Of a stretch of DNA of 64,000 nucleotides, positions 34,323 to 62,424 are shown one piece after another. A model generated the notes under the pieces. That model saw only the letters and a program-made list of their open reading frames with translations, did not search any database and was not told where the DNA came from. Position numbers and translations under genes: made by a program. The DNA is from Congeria kusceri. Its lineage: Eukaryota; Mollusca; Bivalvia; Myida; Dreissenidae. The DNA lies in assembly GCA_027627225.1 (NCBI GenBank), contig CM051030.1:806001-870000 (forward strand), in the 5' to 3' direction. Position 1 is the first letter of the stretch; each line of letters opens with the position of its first letter.

Positions 34323-34902
34323 TCTGGAGACCGTTTTTTATACATTATAAATTATAAATACGGCGATTTTATCATCACTGGATTGTTCACAACGGCCATG
34401 TACATAATCACACAATTTCGACACTACTCAACTTGAGGTCTGACGTTTATCTGGAAGAAAAAGAGAGTTGTGTGTAACCTGAAATACTAGGGCGTAGGCT
34501 CTGTAAAGTAATTGTTTACAACGGAAGTTAAAAAATCGATTATGGCGATCCTGTGACAACTAACATGTGCAAACTGAAGTATTTATAGCCCAAATGAGAC
34601 CTTCACATTGTCATATTGATCACCACGATAGTATTCATAAATACCCATCCACAGAGATAAATTAGTGGACAAACAAGTCGTTTCAATTATTTCCGACTCT
34701 GCATTTGGAGACACGCAAATCGAAAGTAGACTGTTGAGAACGAAGCACGAAGATATTTTAATTTTTATGCTAAATTGCTGAATTAGAAATGTCCCAATCT
34801 CAGTTCCCCAAATTTCGGGACACTGACGTAGAAAAAGACATCAACGGCAGAATAACACCCAGGTAAGTGTTGTATACAACTTGTAGTGTTTTTTTTTGTA
34901 AT
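34323..34902. other. no gene seen
   Basis: No domain-bearing frame or aligned repeat. Confidence 0.35.
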
Positions 34903-36059
34903 TTAAAGACGTTTGCAACAATTTTTTCCATTTTTTTTCCAACGACAGATTTTCTAAAAAATTTGCACAAACATGTGTTAATGTATCCTAAAACTAAAAC
35001 AGTCTTAAAAAATAGGGGTCACCGGCCTTGTTCCGGAAATATTGGGGTTTAAAAACAAGACCTGTCGAAGCCCTTTTTTCAGTTTGTGTTGCTAACAATG
35101 TTAAATTATATAAAGCGTTCATATTCAAACAAGGATGGAGACTTTTAAATGCATCTTTTTTTAATGTTTCGTTTGGCAATATACAATTGCAGTTTAATGA
35201 TAAAACGCTATATAATATAGTTACCATTTATAAAATGACTTTTAATGGACGCTTAATGAGGTTAATTATGCATTTAATATGCCTTTGAAAACATCAATAA
35301 ATAATCAAATATAGGAATATCTTTTGTTCCAAACAACAGATTTTGTCATTGTATACTGAAACTAAAACAGTGTTAAAAAATAGGGGTCACCGGCCTTTTT
35401 CCGGAAATATTGGGTTTTGAATACGGTACCTGTCGAAGCCCCTTTTTTCAGTTTGGATTTTTATCAATTTTTTAAGTATATAGGATAGCTTTTTTTCAAA
35501 CAAGGTTATGGTTCTTTCTACTGGTATGTTTTCACATGTCTTGTTTGGCAATATAAAAGTGTATTTTGGTAATAAAAAACGCTTTACATACAATTACTGT
35601 AAATATAATAAATTTGACTGGACATTGAAGAAGGTACTAATAATACCTTGTGAAACGTCATTTATTATGCATCAGTATATTTTGTTCCGAACACCAAAAC
35701 ATGAATAAAAAGAATGGGCCACCGAACTTGTTTGGGAAACATTTGACTTTAAATAGGGTACCTGTGTAGCCTTTTTCATGTTTCGTGTTTATGTAAACAA
35801 CGCATCAATTGCCAAAATAGAATGGAGATATTTAATGGATCTTTTTTGAACTAATTTGTTTGGCAATACATTGTATGCATGTGTTTTTGATTATTATAAT
35901 GCTTTATTAACTTTTAACCATTGACTAGAACTTAATGACTTACACAGATTTATATTTATTGATTGAAATTAGTATAGTGAAACCTATGTACAATAAAGAA
36001 ATAAGGAAGCAAAAGGAGAAATTAGCCCAATTATTTTTTTTTGTTGCGAACGTCTTTAA
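34903..36059. mobile_element. TTAA-flanked inverted-repeat element, copy 2
   Basis: Same TTAAAGACGTTYGCAAC ends and internal triplicated units as copy 1, with GGGGTCACCGGCCTTGTTCC at 35014 and again near 35391. It is 1157 bp, about 85 bp longer than copy 1, mostly from internal differences. Open frames inside follow the units. Confidence 0.8.
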
Positions 36060-38098
36060 ACGGTCTATGAAGCCGGCTGTGTATTCTTGGCGTATATCTT
36101 GGGCAGGTATTGTACAATATACTGGTTTGACATGGCACCAAGTAGAACAAACTTCATTACGTGTAAGGCTCTATTTTTTGTGGATTCTGAGCTATTTTTT
36201 GTATGGGCAGAATCCACACTACGTCTAAACAGTTCATGCTAATTTCCTGTAGCAAAGCAATTTCACATGAACTTACGATTTTTCTGGTTAAACTTCAAAA
36301 TATCAATAGTATCATGCATATAATGATGTTATTAATCCATATGGTAGAAGAAACCAGCACATAAATCAAGCAATTATCAAAAAAACACTGTAATGTTGTC
36401 AAATAAACTACACTTGCCTATACTGGTTACCACCCATTTTTCACCCGTACCAATTATTCGCCCACTACTGAAAACCAGTCAAAACCACAAACAAATACTT
36501 TTAACAATACTGGAGTCGATTTGCCTCGTTGTTTTGTTAAACTTCAGTCGATTATTGCAGGAATCCGTAAGTATTCCGGATGATACTATCCATGTAAAGA
36601 AAGAATGCACTATTGGCCTAGTCGGGAGCACGCGGGGATGACGTAATAACGCACGCGCTCATTTGTTTGAGGCGCTGGAAGGGGGGCTTTTGCCGTAAGG
36701 CTTTTAACTTTCAGCCGATTGTTCTGTTAGTGAACCATGAATGACTCTAGATCTGTAAACGACCCCTTCCAGTTGTACCTAAATGTATTTGAATTATTAA
36801 GTGTAAATATAAAATGATGCTTGTACAAACACTTCAGTACCCCTGTTCGGGCCACAATTGTTGCTATTTATATTTTGTAAGTGTGGCTTACGGATATATG
36901 TTAGCATATTCTTCAGCAGTGAAATGTTAACACAAATGATGTGTTTTATAATTGTGTATCATCCTTGAAATAGAAAAATAAGCAGTTTGTTAATCAATAT
37001 GGTGATTATCATGACAATTGTACACTGCCTCAGTGTTGAGCATGTTCGGGTGTGTTACAAAGTGATTGTGTGCACATTTGAACATGAAATTATCTCACAA
37101 AAGCTTTTCTAAAATGAAATAATATTACAAAATATATTTTAAAATTCGCTTTTGAAAATAATACGTTTTTTTTAAGGTGGGCAAATAATTGGTACAGTTG
37201 TTAATAATTATGCATTCAACTATAGGTGTTTTTCACACGTGGTATAATTCGCTCTATGTGACTTGATTTTGAAAAAAATGTTAATGTTTATTGTCTTAGG
37301 TGCCTAATATTGATTGTGCCAAGTTTTATTACAAACTGTTTAGTAAGACGCGTGTAAGATGCAAAACCCCTCCGTTTTCGGGTGAAAATGGGTCGCTAAC
37401 CAGTACACCGACCTCATATATATAGGAGTATGGCTGGGCCAATCAAGCCTGGGCATATATTGACATACTTCGGACCAGTGTTTTTTTTCGCTGTTTTGAG
37501 TGCCATTTAAGGGCAGTTTCCCCTGACAAAATATCCTCCATTTTTCCCCACAATTGTCCATTTTCCTCCCTCAGTAGATTATATATAGATATATAATGTA
37601 AATATAATAACAATGATGGAATTTGCATCATTGTCAAGAAAGAAGTTAAGCAGATATTAATTATAAAAAAAAAGAAAAATAACCACACATTTCACGAAAA
37701 ATAAATATTTTAAAACTTTCCCTATTTAGAAATCAGTCGCGATAAAGTTCCCATTTCATGGGCACAGACAGTTAGGAAATTTTGAAAAAAAAATCGCTGT
37801 ACTTTTTTTTTTGAATGGACAGTATTCACCTGACTAGCCTTGCAGCTGAATGACCATTTAAAAGGCATTTATGTGATTGAAAGTTCTTCTTTATTACACA
37901 TATTGCATTGACCAAATTGTTGCTACAAAAAACAAGGTTAGCTTTAATAATTATTTTGTTATAAAATGAACATGCCTGAAAGGAGAATTAATTTCTGAAC
38001 AATGTTTTCAAAATACTAATTTGCTAATTTTGTAGACCAATTTCACGTGTACCTCTGCTTTAGATTCTGGTTTAATTTTTAAAAACGAAAATTTCAGC
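36060..38098. other. 5' flank or 5'UTR intron of the uridine phosphorylase gene
   Basis: No upstream coding exon is needed, because the first coding exon holds the ATG. A non-coding first exon and the promoter probably lie here or further left, but I cannot place them. An 11-bp stem (TGTGGATTCTG/CAGAATCCACA) lies at 36179-36218. Confidence 0.35.
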
Positions 38099-38106
38099 AA
38101 GTGTAA

Positions 38107-52940
<14,834 letters not shown>

Positions 52941-52975
52941 CAACAGAGTCGTGGTGCGGGAAGATAGAGGGGAGT

Positions 52976-53695
52976 GTATTTGCTACAAGCCAAAGACAGA
53001 CACTTTTGTACAAAGCCGTTCATACCCCAACATTAGCGTATACTTTACAGTCTTTTATTATGCCCCCGATCGAAGATGGCAGGGTATATTGGTTTGCGAA
53101 TGTCAGTCGGCTGTCTGTCAGTCAGTCTGTAGGCCACTATCATTTCCGCTGTCTAAGTTGAACAGTTTTCAGCTGTTTTGACTCTCTCAGTTTAACAGTT
53201 TTCATCTGATCTTCACCAAACTTGCAGAAAATGCTTGAGTTATCATATCTTAGCCAAGTTTAATGATCAACCAAATTGCCTCCGGAACTGCACAGTTATG
53301 GCCCTAGATTGGTCAAAAATTGTCCTTTTTAGCAGTTAAGAGTTCCTATGTCCAACAGCTTTCCTCTGATCTTCACCAAAATTTATATTTTAAAGATTGC
53401 TTTTTACGTAGAGGGGGGCATAATTGTTTAACAAACAGCTCTTGTGTATAGTGCTTCAAGCCAAACACAGACTATCACTACTGGTTCATAAGCCAACATT
53501 AGCTTATACTTTACAGTCATTTATCAGTATTGCTTCAAACCAAACACAGACTATTTATCACTACTGGTTCATACCCCAACATTAACGTATGCTTTACAGT
53601 CTTTTATCGATAGTGCTTTATTGCAAAGAGGGACACTTTATCACTATGGGTTCATACCCCAACATTAGCTTATACTTTACAGACGTTTATAGACA
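52976..53695 (+). repeat. 3'UTR-derived degenerate repeats interrupted by an inverted-repeat element
   Basis: The phrase set CAAGCCAAA-ACAGAC, GTTCATACCCCAACATTA and GTATACTTTACAGTC starts 36 bases after the stop codon and recurs at about 53451, 53530 and 53612. Between the first and second copies lies an element with TTATGCCCCC (53058) and inverted GGGGGCATAA (ending 53423). Confidence 0.7.
53058..53423. mobile_element. 'TTATGCCCCC' inverted-repeat element
   Basis: The 10-bp inverted ends enclose GATCGAAGATGGCAGGGTAT, CTGTCTGTCAGTCAGTC and two units with CAGTTTTCA or CAGCTTTCC and TGATCTTCACCAAA. Noncoding; placed in the probable 3' UTR of the uridine phosphorylase gene. Confidence 0.6.
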
Positions 53696-53759
53696 GTGCT
53701 GGTATTTAACAGATGATGATATAAATTTGAAACGCTTGCAATGTATGTTTAGATATACA

Positions 53760-54599
53760 CACACACCATAGGTGGATTAAAAGGGGGACAGAAATTTTTT
53801 ATTTCATACTTTTTCAATGTCTATCCCAGCATTTAAGAGAGATCGAAAGAGGTTTGTTGGCAGCCCTTTTACAGTTACTGTAGATCTATTTTCGCTAATA
53901 TTCGCGATTTTTTTTCCTCGCGAAATCAAAACCAGCACGAATAAATGTGTTATCCGAATGTAAAAAATTAGAAAAAGTACCTCGTAATGTACCATATGGT
54001 AAAAGTCCAATTATATTATTATAAGCAATTTATATCAACGGCATAGGTTGGGAAATGTGTGAAAACAGTTTATTGTTACTGTGCTTTGTCGTTTTTCACG
54101 CTTAGTTGTAACAAAAACACTTACATGGTACTACTAGTAACTGCTTCGTACAATAACGTAAGCAGTATACGCCATTCAAGAACACGCGAATTAAAAAAAC
54201 ATTTTGGGACAAAAACGCGAACATTCGTCCTCGCCAATTTAAACCATTCTACAGTATTTAATCGTGCCCCTGTAACTAAAAAACCTGTATCCACGCCTGC
54301 ACACTGTTAAATTTCATCATGCTTTAGAACGTCTTTTAAACTGATTCATGCTTTTCACTTTTACAGTATGTTTGTAATGAAATAAGTTCATGTTGTTTTT
54401 AAGATCACTTTTTGTTGGACGTTCATTTGTTTGTTAAACAAACTTGTGACCATGTCTATTAGACATTAATAGGTTTTCATTCCAACTAATTCTTAACTTT
54501 TAATTAATAACTATTGACATACAAGTATGACTTACAGTGCAATACGTATCCATTTTACAATGTTCACAAAAGATATGGTGCTATATTTCTTGAATCATC
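53760..54599. other. no gene seen
   Basis: Two 68-83-residue opposite-strand frames have no domain. Confidence 0.35.
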
Positions 54600-54727
54600 T
54601 GTTTCAGTCATTGTTTCAGTTAGTGCTCGATCCTTTGATTCTGTTTCAGTTATTGTTTCAGTTAGTGCTCGATCCTTTGATTCTGTTTCAGTTATTGTTT
54701 CAGTTAGTGCTCGATCCCTTTGATTCT
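54600..54727 (+). repeat. 42-bp tandem repeat, three units
   Basis: The unit is GTTTCAGTTATTGTTTCAGT plus TAGTGCTCGATCCTTTGATTCT. The multiple-of-three period keeps frames open over it. Confidence 0.9.
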
Positions 54728-54873
54728 TGTTAGGTGAATTGACTTCTATAACACTGACTACTCCAGCTGGTGTATGTCATTTGAAGAGTTTCGTCGTTTA
54801 AAGGAAATCGAGGTGTCATATTCCAGAAACAACGTAAGTAATATTTTATCTTTAATCAAAATTCATCATTTAA

Positions 54874-55107
54874 AGGGGCATATAATGACGTTATTTCCCG
54901 TAAGTATAGAGAAGTAGTAAAACGAGGCATATACCCAGTTTTCACGCATATATTTTTCTAGCAGCAATAATAACGTTGATGGCATTGTTAAGAAAAAATA
55001 TATACGATGCCAAAAGTTTGTTTTCCGATACATGGTTCCAGCAGGACTTGAACTCACACCTACACAGTCGCACACTTCAATAACAACTTTACCACGCTAC
55101 AGCGGTA
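54874..55107 (-). mobile_element. probable tRNA-derived SINE, second family
   Basis: On the - strand from 55107: ACCGCTGTAGCGTGGTAAAG (A box-like), then GTGTGAGTTCAAGTCCTGC (B box GAGTTCAAGTCC) about 35 bases later. A body follows to about 54874. The sequence is not a full cloverleaf with matched acceptor stem, so SINE is preferred to a tRNA gene. Confidence 0.5.
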
Positions 55108-56076
55108 TTTCAAGTACATTTCATTCATATTGATTTTGCTACTACTAATTTTCACGTGCCCGCGAAAAGTGTCACGGTGACAACTTTTTACAATTATAAA
55201 AAACAATAATTTACTGTTTGTGTATAAAAACGAGACCCATGTGTTAAGCAGTTATTTAATAAATACTTTTTAAAATAAATTTTTATTTAGCTTTTTATTT
55301 CTTGTGCACAGTACATTGGGCTTGGTATTTGTTATTAATTATCAGCTATATTTATATTAACAAATGCTTGTTTTACAGTATAGGGATTCACAAATTTATA
55401 GGAAGCTTTAAAACTATAACATTTTGAAATTTTAACCTAAGTGACAATATTTTAAGATAAACTTAAGATGTGTCTGGAATACGCCCCCAGGTATAATGAG
55501 GTGCTGCATTTGTATAATGCTTCTTTCACTTTTAACATAATTATATTGCTGATTTTTACTCATGTATGTCTCTTTACTTCGTATTACCTGGTATGCATTT
55601 TACATCTGATTTTCACTTTCTCCATTTTGAAAAAATTAAGATATTTAAGAATTCAAGTTAAAATAAGAACTTTCTGGCAAGCAAGTTAGTATGAGGAAGA
55701 TGAATTTTCTTGGTTTCCCATTTTAACTTTTTGTTTAGGTGGGAAATATTTGCAAAGCCTAATATATTATTTTTTTTGGAACAACAACAGTTCGGTACAA
55801 ATTTGCACTAAAGCAAAAAATGCATTGTTAATTGCAGAGTTAATTGTAATTTTCTCAGATTCACAAATATAGCTCGGAGACATGAACTCTATTAGCATAA
55901 CTTATGTGCATGACTTATATCCTATATGTATACTAGGTTGTTGTTCATGCACGTGTTTCACACGTTTATGGGTGCCATACCTGTATTTCAGTGCAATAGT
56001 CTTACATTGATTTAACTGAATTCGAGTACTGAAACTAATATATTCATGATAACAGATTTGTAATATATTTAAGAAA
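55108..56076. other. no gene seen
   Basis: AT-rich. A single element end (TTAAGATGTGTCTGGAATACG) lies near 55464-55486. Confidence 0.35.
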
Positions 56077-56362
56077 TAATTTGATTTATCGTTGTTTATC
56101 GGCGAATATACAACGATTTGGAATTCTGATGCTTAGGAATATAACCACGAGGGCGTTAGCCCCAGTGGTTAAATAACCACGCAACAGAACGACAAAGAGT
56201 TCCTTATTGGTCGATAAACAATGATAATGCAAAAATTGTTTCAATTCTAACACAATTTGACAAATGTTTTTGCAATTGTAATGAGAACTACATTTTACTA
56301 TGCTTTGCTCAGAATCGGGACTACTTTTTGCTTTGTTTATTGGGTTGTTCAAGTATGATAAT
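56077..56362. repeat. interspersed foldback repeat family F (copy 5)
   Basis: ATCGTTGTTTATCGGCGAAT, ATAACCACGAGGGCGTTAGC, GAGAACTACATTTTACTATG and CGGGACTACTTTTTGC, in the same orientation as copy 3. Confidence 0.65.
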
Positions 56363-56365
56363 TTT

Positions 56366-57323
56366 TATACCCCCACAAACGAAGTTTAGGGGGGTATATA
56401 GGAGTGAGCTTGTCGGTCTGTTGGTTTTTGGTTTCCGGATGTTAACTCAAGAAAGGTTTGACATATTCAAATAATTTTTGGTACACATGTGTAACATCAT
56501 AGAATACAGGTCAAGTTCAATGTTGGTTACAAACCACTAAATTTTGACACAGTTATGGCCCCTTTTCGACTTAAAATTGCCTAAAAACATGGTTTCCGGA
56601 TGATAACTCAAGAAAGGCTTGACATATTCAAATATGTTTTGGTACACATGTGTAACATCGTAGAATACAGGTCAAGTTCGATGTTGATTACAAACCAATA
56701 AATTTTGACAAAGTTATGGCCCTTTTTCAACTTAAAATTCCCTAAGAACATGATTTCCGGACTATAACTCAAGAATGGCTTGACGTATTCAAATAATTCT
56801 TGGTATACATGTGTAGCATCATAAAATACGGGTCAAATTCGACTTTGGTTACAAACCACTAAATTTTGACAGAGTTATGGCCCTTTATTTGACATAAATT
56901 CCCTACAAACATGGTTTCCTGGCGATAACTCAATAATGGCTTGACATATTTATATAATTATTGGTACACATGTGTAGCATCATAAAATACAGGTCAGGTT
57001 CGACTTTGGTTACAAACCACTAAATTTTGACACAGTTATGGCCCCCCTTTTTGACTTATATTCCCGAAAAACATGGACAAATAACTCATGAAAGACTTCA
57101 CATATATAAATTATTTTTGGTACATAGGTGTAACATCATAAAATACAGATCAAGTTCAACTTTGGTTACAAACCACAAAATATTGACAGAGTTATGGCTC
57201 CTATTGACATTAAATTTTTCCAAAGACACTGTTGACCATTCTCAAATTAAAGCATTCTCTCTCTGTCCATTTCTTTCGAATGGATGCCTTAGTTTTGTGA
57301 CAAGGCCATATTATGGGGGTATA
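56366..57323. mobile_element. 'TATACCCCCA' inverted-repeat element A
   Basis: Ends TATACCCCCA and TGGGGGTATA; five or so internal 140-160-bp units with GGTTTCCGGATGATAACTCA, GGTACACATGTGTAACATC and ACAGTTATGGCCCC. Noncoding. About 150 bp (one unit) longer than B and C. Confidence 0.8.
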
Positions 57324-58376
57324 TCCATTACTCATGTGACAATCCTATTTTTCTTTGTCTAAAGAACGATTTGCAAGTATCATGTTAGAATTATGCATAA
57401 ACATCAGTGTCAGGTTAATGTGTTCGAGTTTTATTGTTAATTGTGTTTTTGAGACTGTTTTTACATTTACGATTTAGGAATTTTGCTATTGCAATTTGTT
57501 TATGTATTACATGTCTGTGTTCACTGTTGTATCAAAACTACGATGTACAATATCTCAAATGAATCAGACCGTTTTTCAATCGAGGATTTTACTTTTGAAT
57601 ATCATGTCTTTGTTTGTTGTTTTTCTTGATGAACATGTAATTTATTATTATTTGTCTTTTGCATTCCATCAAATGGCAGGAAAAAATGCAATTCCATTTT
57701 AATATTTTGCAGCCTTAAAAAGAGACGATATATTTGTCCAAACTTAAAAGCAAGCAAATTTCATAAAAACGTGAAGAATGTCTCTAGTTAAACAATTATT
57801 GAGTTAGTTGATGGAAAATAATTGTTATACATTCAGTATTGGGCTAAAAATAATGATTTGTTTCTCAGGCGCCGCAACGTTTTCTAATGGCCCGCCACAA
57901 AATTTGATTCAATGCCAATTTTTTTTTTTTTTTTTTGACGATCGCGCCCGGGTTTTAAAGGAGCAGTCCAGAAATATGTTAATAAAAATAAAACTTTGCA
58001 GGAAGTGTTTGTTATGGACATTTTACCGAACACAATACAAAAACTAACCATTGAAATCAGTGAAATATTAACATTTTGGTAACTTGCTATCATCTATTTT
58101 CTGTATGCAATAACTGGTGATGACTCTTGAGTAAACCAGCATGTACATTATAGTATATTCCGTTCGTACCAAGTGCTTTTGAACAATACCTTTTGTAATT
58201 GAGAAACAGACTTCGGACGAATAAACATCATAAACGTTCATAAGAACTATTACTAAAATTGCTATGTATTGATTTAGATCCCATGGCCAGCGGCTTAAAA
58301 TTAAACGAATCCGCATTTTAAGATAGCAGAATGTCAATTAATGTTATACACTTTCCTTTACCTTAAATACAATCCC

Positions 58377-58614
58377 GGGCCCATATTTATAAAGAATCTT
58401 AAGTTATCTTAACTAAATTTGAAAACGAGTACAAAAATTAGAATTTGTGTTTGAAACACTATGCTTTGGAACATGCGTGGAACAAATACTAAATGTTCAT
58501 GCTCTGGGAATTCTACTGCATCTCTCAAACAACACATTTGCCAAAAATTCTGTAAATTTTCCGAAATTTTGAAGATTTTATTTTCTTCTAAGATTCTTTA
58601 TAGATTCCAGCCCT
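58377..58614. mobile_element. inverted-repeat element, family H (copy 2)
   Basis: GGGCCCATATTTATAAAGAATC and the inverted GATTCTTTATAGATTCCAGCCC bound 238 bp. It is repeated at about 60606-60843 by the tandem duplication. A relative lies at 18570. Confidence 0.65.
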
Positions 58615-58736
58615 GTATGTAGGACTGATTGAAATGTACAAAATCTTAATAATTAAGTAAAAAGATGTTGTCTTTGCATCACAGGCACACATCATTGTTA
58701 ATGTTACGCTTTTACGAGCTGTTTGTAATTCGTTAT

Positions 58737-59544
58737 TATACCCCCACAAACGAAGGTTAGGGGGGGTATACCGGAGTGAGCTCTGTCGGTCGGTCGGTCT
58801 GTTGGTTTTTGGTTTCCGGATGATAACTTAAGAAAGGCTTGACGTATTCAAATAATTTTTGTTACACATGTGTAACATCATAGAATACAGGTCAAGTTCG
58901 ATGTTGGTTACAAACCACTAAATTTTTACACAGTTATGGCCCCTTTTCGACTTGAAATTCCCCCAAAACATGGTTTCCGGATGATAACTCAAGAAAGGCT
59001 TGACATATTCAAATAATTTTTGGTATACATGTGTAACATCATAGAATACAGGTCACGTTCGATGTTGGTTACAAACCACTAAATTTTTACACAGTTATGG
59101 CCCCTTTTCGACTTAAAATTCCCTAAAAACATGGTTTCCGGATAACTCAAGAAAGGCTTGACATATTCAAATAATTTTTGGTACACATGTGTAACATCAT
59201 AGAATACAGGTCAAGTTCAATGTTGGTTACAAACCACTAAATTTTGACAGAGTTATGGCCCCTTTTCGACTTAAAATTCCCTAAAAACATTGTTTCCGGA
59301 CGATAACTCAAGTAAGGCTTGACATATTCATATAATTCTTGGTATACATGTGTAGCATCATAAAATACGGGTCAAGTTCGACTTTGGTTACAAACCACTA
59401 AATGTTGACAGAGTTATGGCTCCTATTAAAATTAATTTGTCCAAAGACACTGTTGACCATTCTCAAATTAAAGCATTCTCTCTCTGTCCATTTCTTTCGA
59501 ATGGATGCCTTAGTTTTGTGACAAGGCCATATTATGGGGGTATA
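58737..59544. mobile_element. 'TATACCCCCA' inverted-repeat element B
   Basis: Same ends and units as A, with one unit fewer; includes the CGGTCGGTCGGTCTG start. Confidence 0.8.
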
Positions 59545-60965
59545 TCCATCACTCATGTGACAATCCTATTTTTCTTTGTCTAAAGAACGATTTGCGAGTA
59601 TCATGTTAGAATTATGCATAAACATCAGCGTCAGGTTAATGTGTTCGAGTTTTATTGTTAATTGTGTTTTTGAGACTGTTTTTACATTTACGATTTAGGA
59701 ATTTTGCTATTGCAATTTGTTTATGTATTACATGTCTGTGTTCACTGTTGTATCAAAACTACGATGTACAATATCTCAATCGAATCAGACCGTTTTTCAA
59801 TCGAGGATTTTATTTTTGAATATCATGTCTTTGTTTGTTGTTTTTCCTGATGAACATGTAATTTATTATTATTAATCTTTTGCATTCCATCAAATTGCAG
59901 GAAAAAATGCAATTCCATTTTAATATTTTGCAGCCTTAAAAAGAGACGATATATTTGTCCAAACTTAAAAGCAAGCAAATTTCATAAAAACATGTGAAAA
60001 ATGTCTCTAGTTAAACAATTATTGAGTTAGTTGATGGAAAATAATTGTTATACATTCAGTATTGGGCTAAAAATAATTAATGATTTGTTTCTCAGGCGCC
60101 GCAACATTTTCTAATGGCCCGCCACAAAATTTGATTCAATGCCAATTTTTTTTTTTTTTTTTTTGGACGATCGCGCCCGGGTTTTAAAGGAGCAGTCCAG
60201 AAATATGTTAATAAAAATAAAACTTTGCAGAAAGTGTTTCTTATGGACATTTTACCGAACAAAATACAAAAACTAACCATTGAAATCAGTGAAATATTAA
60301 CATTTTGGTAACTTGCTATCGTCTATTTTCTGTATGCAATAACTGGTGATGACTCTTGAGTAAACCAGCTTGTACATTATAGTATATTCCGTTCGTACCA
60401 AGTGCTTTTGAACAATACCTTTTGTAAATAAGAAACAGACTTCGGATGAATAAACACCATAAACGTTCATAAGAACTATTACTAAAATTACGATGTATTG
60501 ATTTAGATCCCATGGACAGCGGTTTAAAATTAAACGAATCCGCATTTTAAGATAGCAGAATGTCAATTAATGTCATACACTTTCCTTTACCTTAAATACA
60601 ATCCCGGGCCCATATTTATAAAGAATCTTAAGTTATCTTAACTAAATTTGAAAACGAGTACAAAAATTAGAATTTGTGTTTGAAACACTATGCTTTGGAA
60701 CATGCGTGGAACAAATACTAAATGTTCATACTCTGGGAATTCTACTGCATCTCTCAAACAACACATTTGCCAAAAATTCTGTAAATTTTCCGAAATTTTG
60801 AAGATTTTATTTTCTTCTAAGATTCTTTATAGATTCCAGCCCTGTATGTAGGACTGATTGAAATGTACAAAATCTTAATAATTAAGTAAAAAGATGTTGT
60901 CTTTGCATCACAGGCACACATCATTGTTAATGTTACGCTTTTACGAGCTGTTTGTAATTCGTTAT

Positions 60966-61771
60966 TATACCCCCACAAACGATGGTTAGGGGGGGTATAC
61001 AGGAGTGAGCTCTGTCGGTCGGTCGGTCTGTTGGTTTTTGGTTTCCGGATGATAACTCAAGTAAGGCTTGACATATTCAAATAATTTTTGTTACACATGT
61101 GTAACATCATAGAATACAGGTCAAGTTCGATGTTGGTTACAAATCACTAAATCTTTACACAGTTATGGCCCCTTTTCGACTTGAAATTCCCCCAAAACAT
61201 GATTTCCGGATGATAACTCGAGAAAGGCTTGACATTCAAATAATTTATGGTACACATGTGTAACATCATAGAATACAGGTCAAGTTCGATGTTGGTTACA
61301 AACCACTAAATTTTTACACAGTTATGGCCCCTTTTCGACTTGAAATTCCCTAAAAACATTGTTTCCGGATAACTCAAGAAAGGCATGACATATTCAAATA
61401 ATTTTTGGTACACATGTGTAACATCATAGAATACAGGTCAAGTTTAATGTTGGTTACAAACCACTAAATTTTGACAGAGTTATGACCCCTTTTCGACTTA
61501 AAATTCCCTAAAAACATTGTTTCCGGACGATAACTCAAGTAAGGCTTGACATATTCATATAATTCTTGGTATACATGTGTAGCATCATAAAATATGGGTC
61601 AAGTTCGACTTTGGTTACAAACCACTAAATGTTGACAGAGTTATGGCTCCTATTAAAATTAATTTGTCCAAATACACTGTTGACCATTCACAAATTAAAG
61701 CATTCTCTCTCCGTCCATTTCTTTCAAATGGATGCCATAGTTGTGTGACAAGGCCATATTGTGGGGGTATA
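60966..61771. mobile_element. 'TATACCCCCA' inverted-repeat element C
   Basis: Nearly the same as B; after it the sequence departs from the tandem unit. Confidence 0.8.
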
Positions 61772-62424
61772 TCCGTCACTCATGTGACAATTCTAGTTGT
61801 GACAGTAAATCGTTCCGATTTGCAGGTTCTGTCAAATTTATACAATTTATTGGTTAAATGTTTAAAGCTAGAAAATAATTTCATTTAGTATTTATTTGGA
61901 ATTAATTCAACCTTAAACAAACCAAGTGTCTAGTTTGTTTATGAATATATGTTTTTAAAACTTACTTGCTGACATTGTGTACACTTTGATATTTGTCTGT
62001 ATTTTTTTAGGCCTGTTATTGCCCCTTGTTTGTGGTAAAAAAGCAAACAAAAAATGATTACATGTATATGATTATATAATCTCAGAACAATATCTTTAGT
62101 CACAAGAGTTATTGCCTCTTGATGGTGAAAAATATGCAAAAATGGATAGAGCCTTGATGTTTTATCCAAACTTAGAGAACCTTGACTGCAGAATATTAGA
62201 TGTGGTAAGGCCAAACAAAATGATTTCTATGTTTCGGGCAACCCGACCCTACCTAGCGAAAACCCCCCGACCCTAAAGTTTTTAGCTACATTTTTTTCTC
62301 TGAAATCCTTATTCGTGAGATTTTGTCAATGTTTTTTTTATCGAAAAAAAGTTATAAAAAAACTAAATCCTGACCTACCTTACTTTTTATATTAAGCATT
62401 TTCGTGTTATATATATTCATGTTT
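61772..62424. other. no gene seen
   Basis: AT-rich. A diverged relative of the 38608 element (GGGCAACCCGACCCTACC, CCGACCCTAAAG) lies near 62225-62280. Confidence 0.4.

Larger units (their letters stand above)
56366..61771. repeat. 2.2-kb tandem duplication, 2.4 units
   Basis: A unit made of a TATACCCCCA element plus an about 1.4-kb spacer starts at 56366, 58737 and 60966. The last two starts are 2229 bp apart. The spacers 57324-58736 and 59545-60965 are nearly identical (for example 58068-58337 and 60297-60566 are offset by 2229). The third unit holds only the element. No gene is inside. Confidence 0.92.

Noticed and set aside
55035..55107. Functional tRNA gene
   Set aside because: It has A- and B-box-like sequence but no clean acceptor-stem pairing, and the similarity continues into a longer body, so SINE fits better.
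58068..60566. Duplicate 89-residue - strand frames
   Set aside because: They are paired by the 2.2-kb tandem duplication, have no domain, and sit in noncoding spacer.
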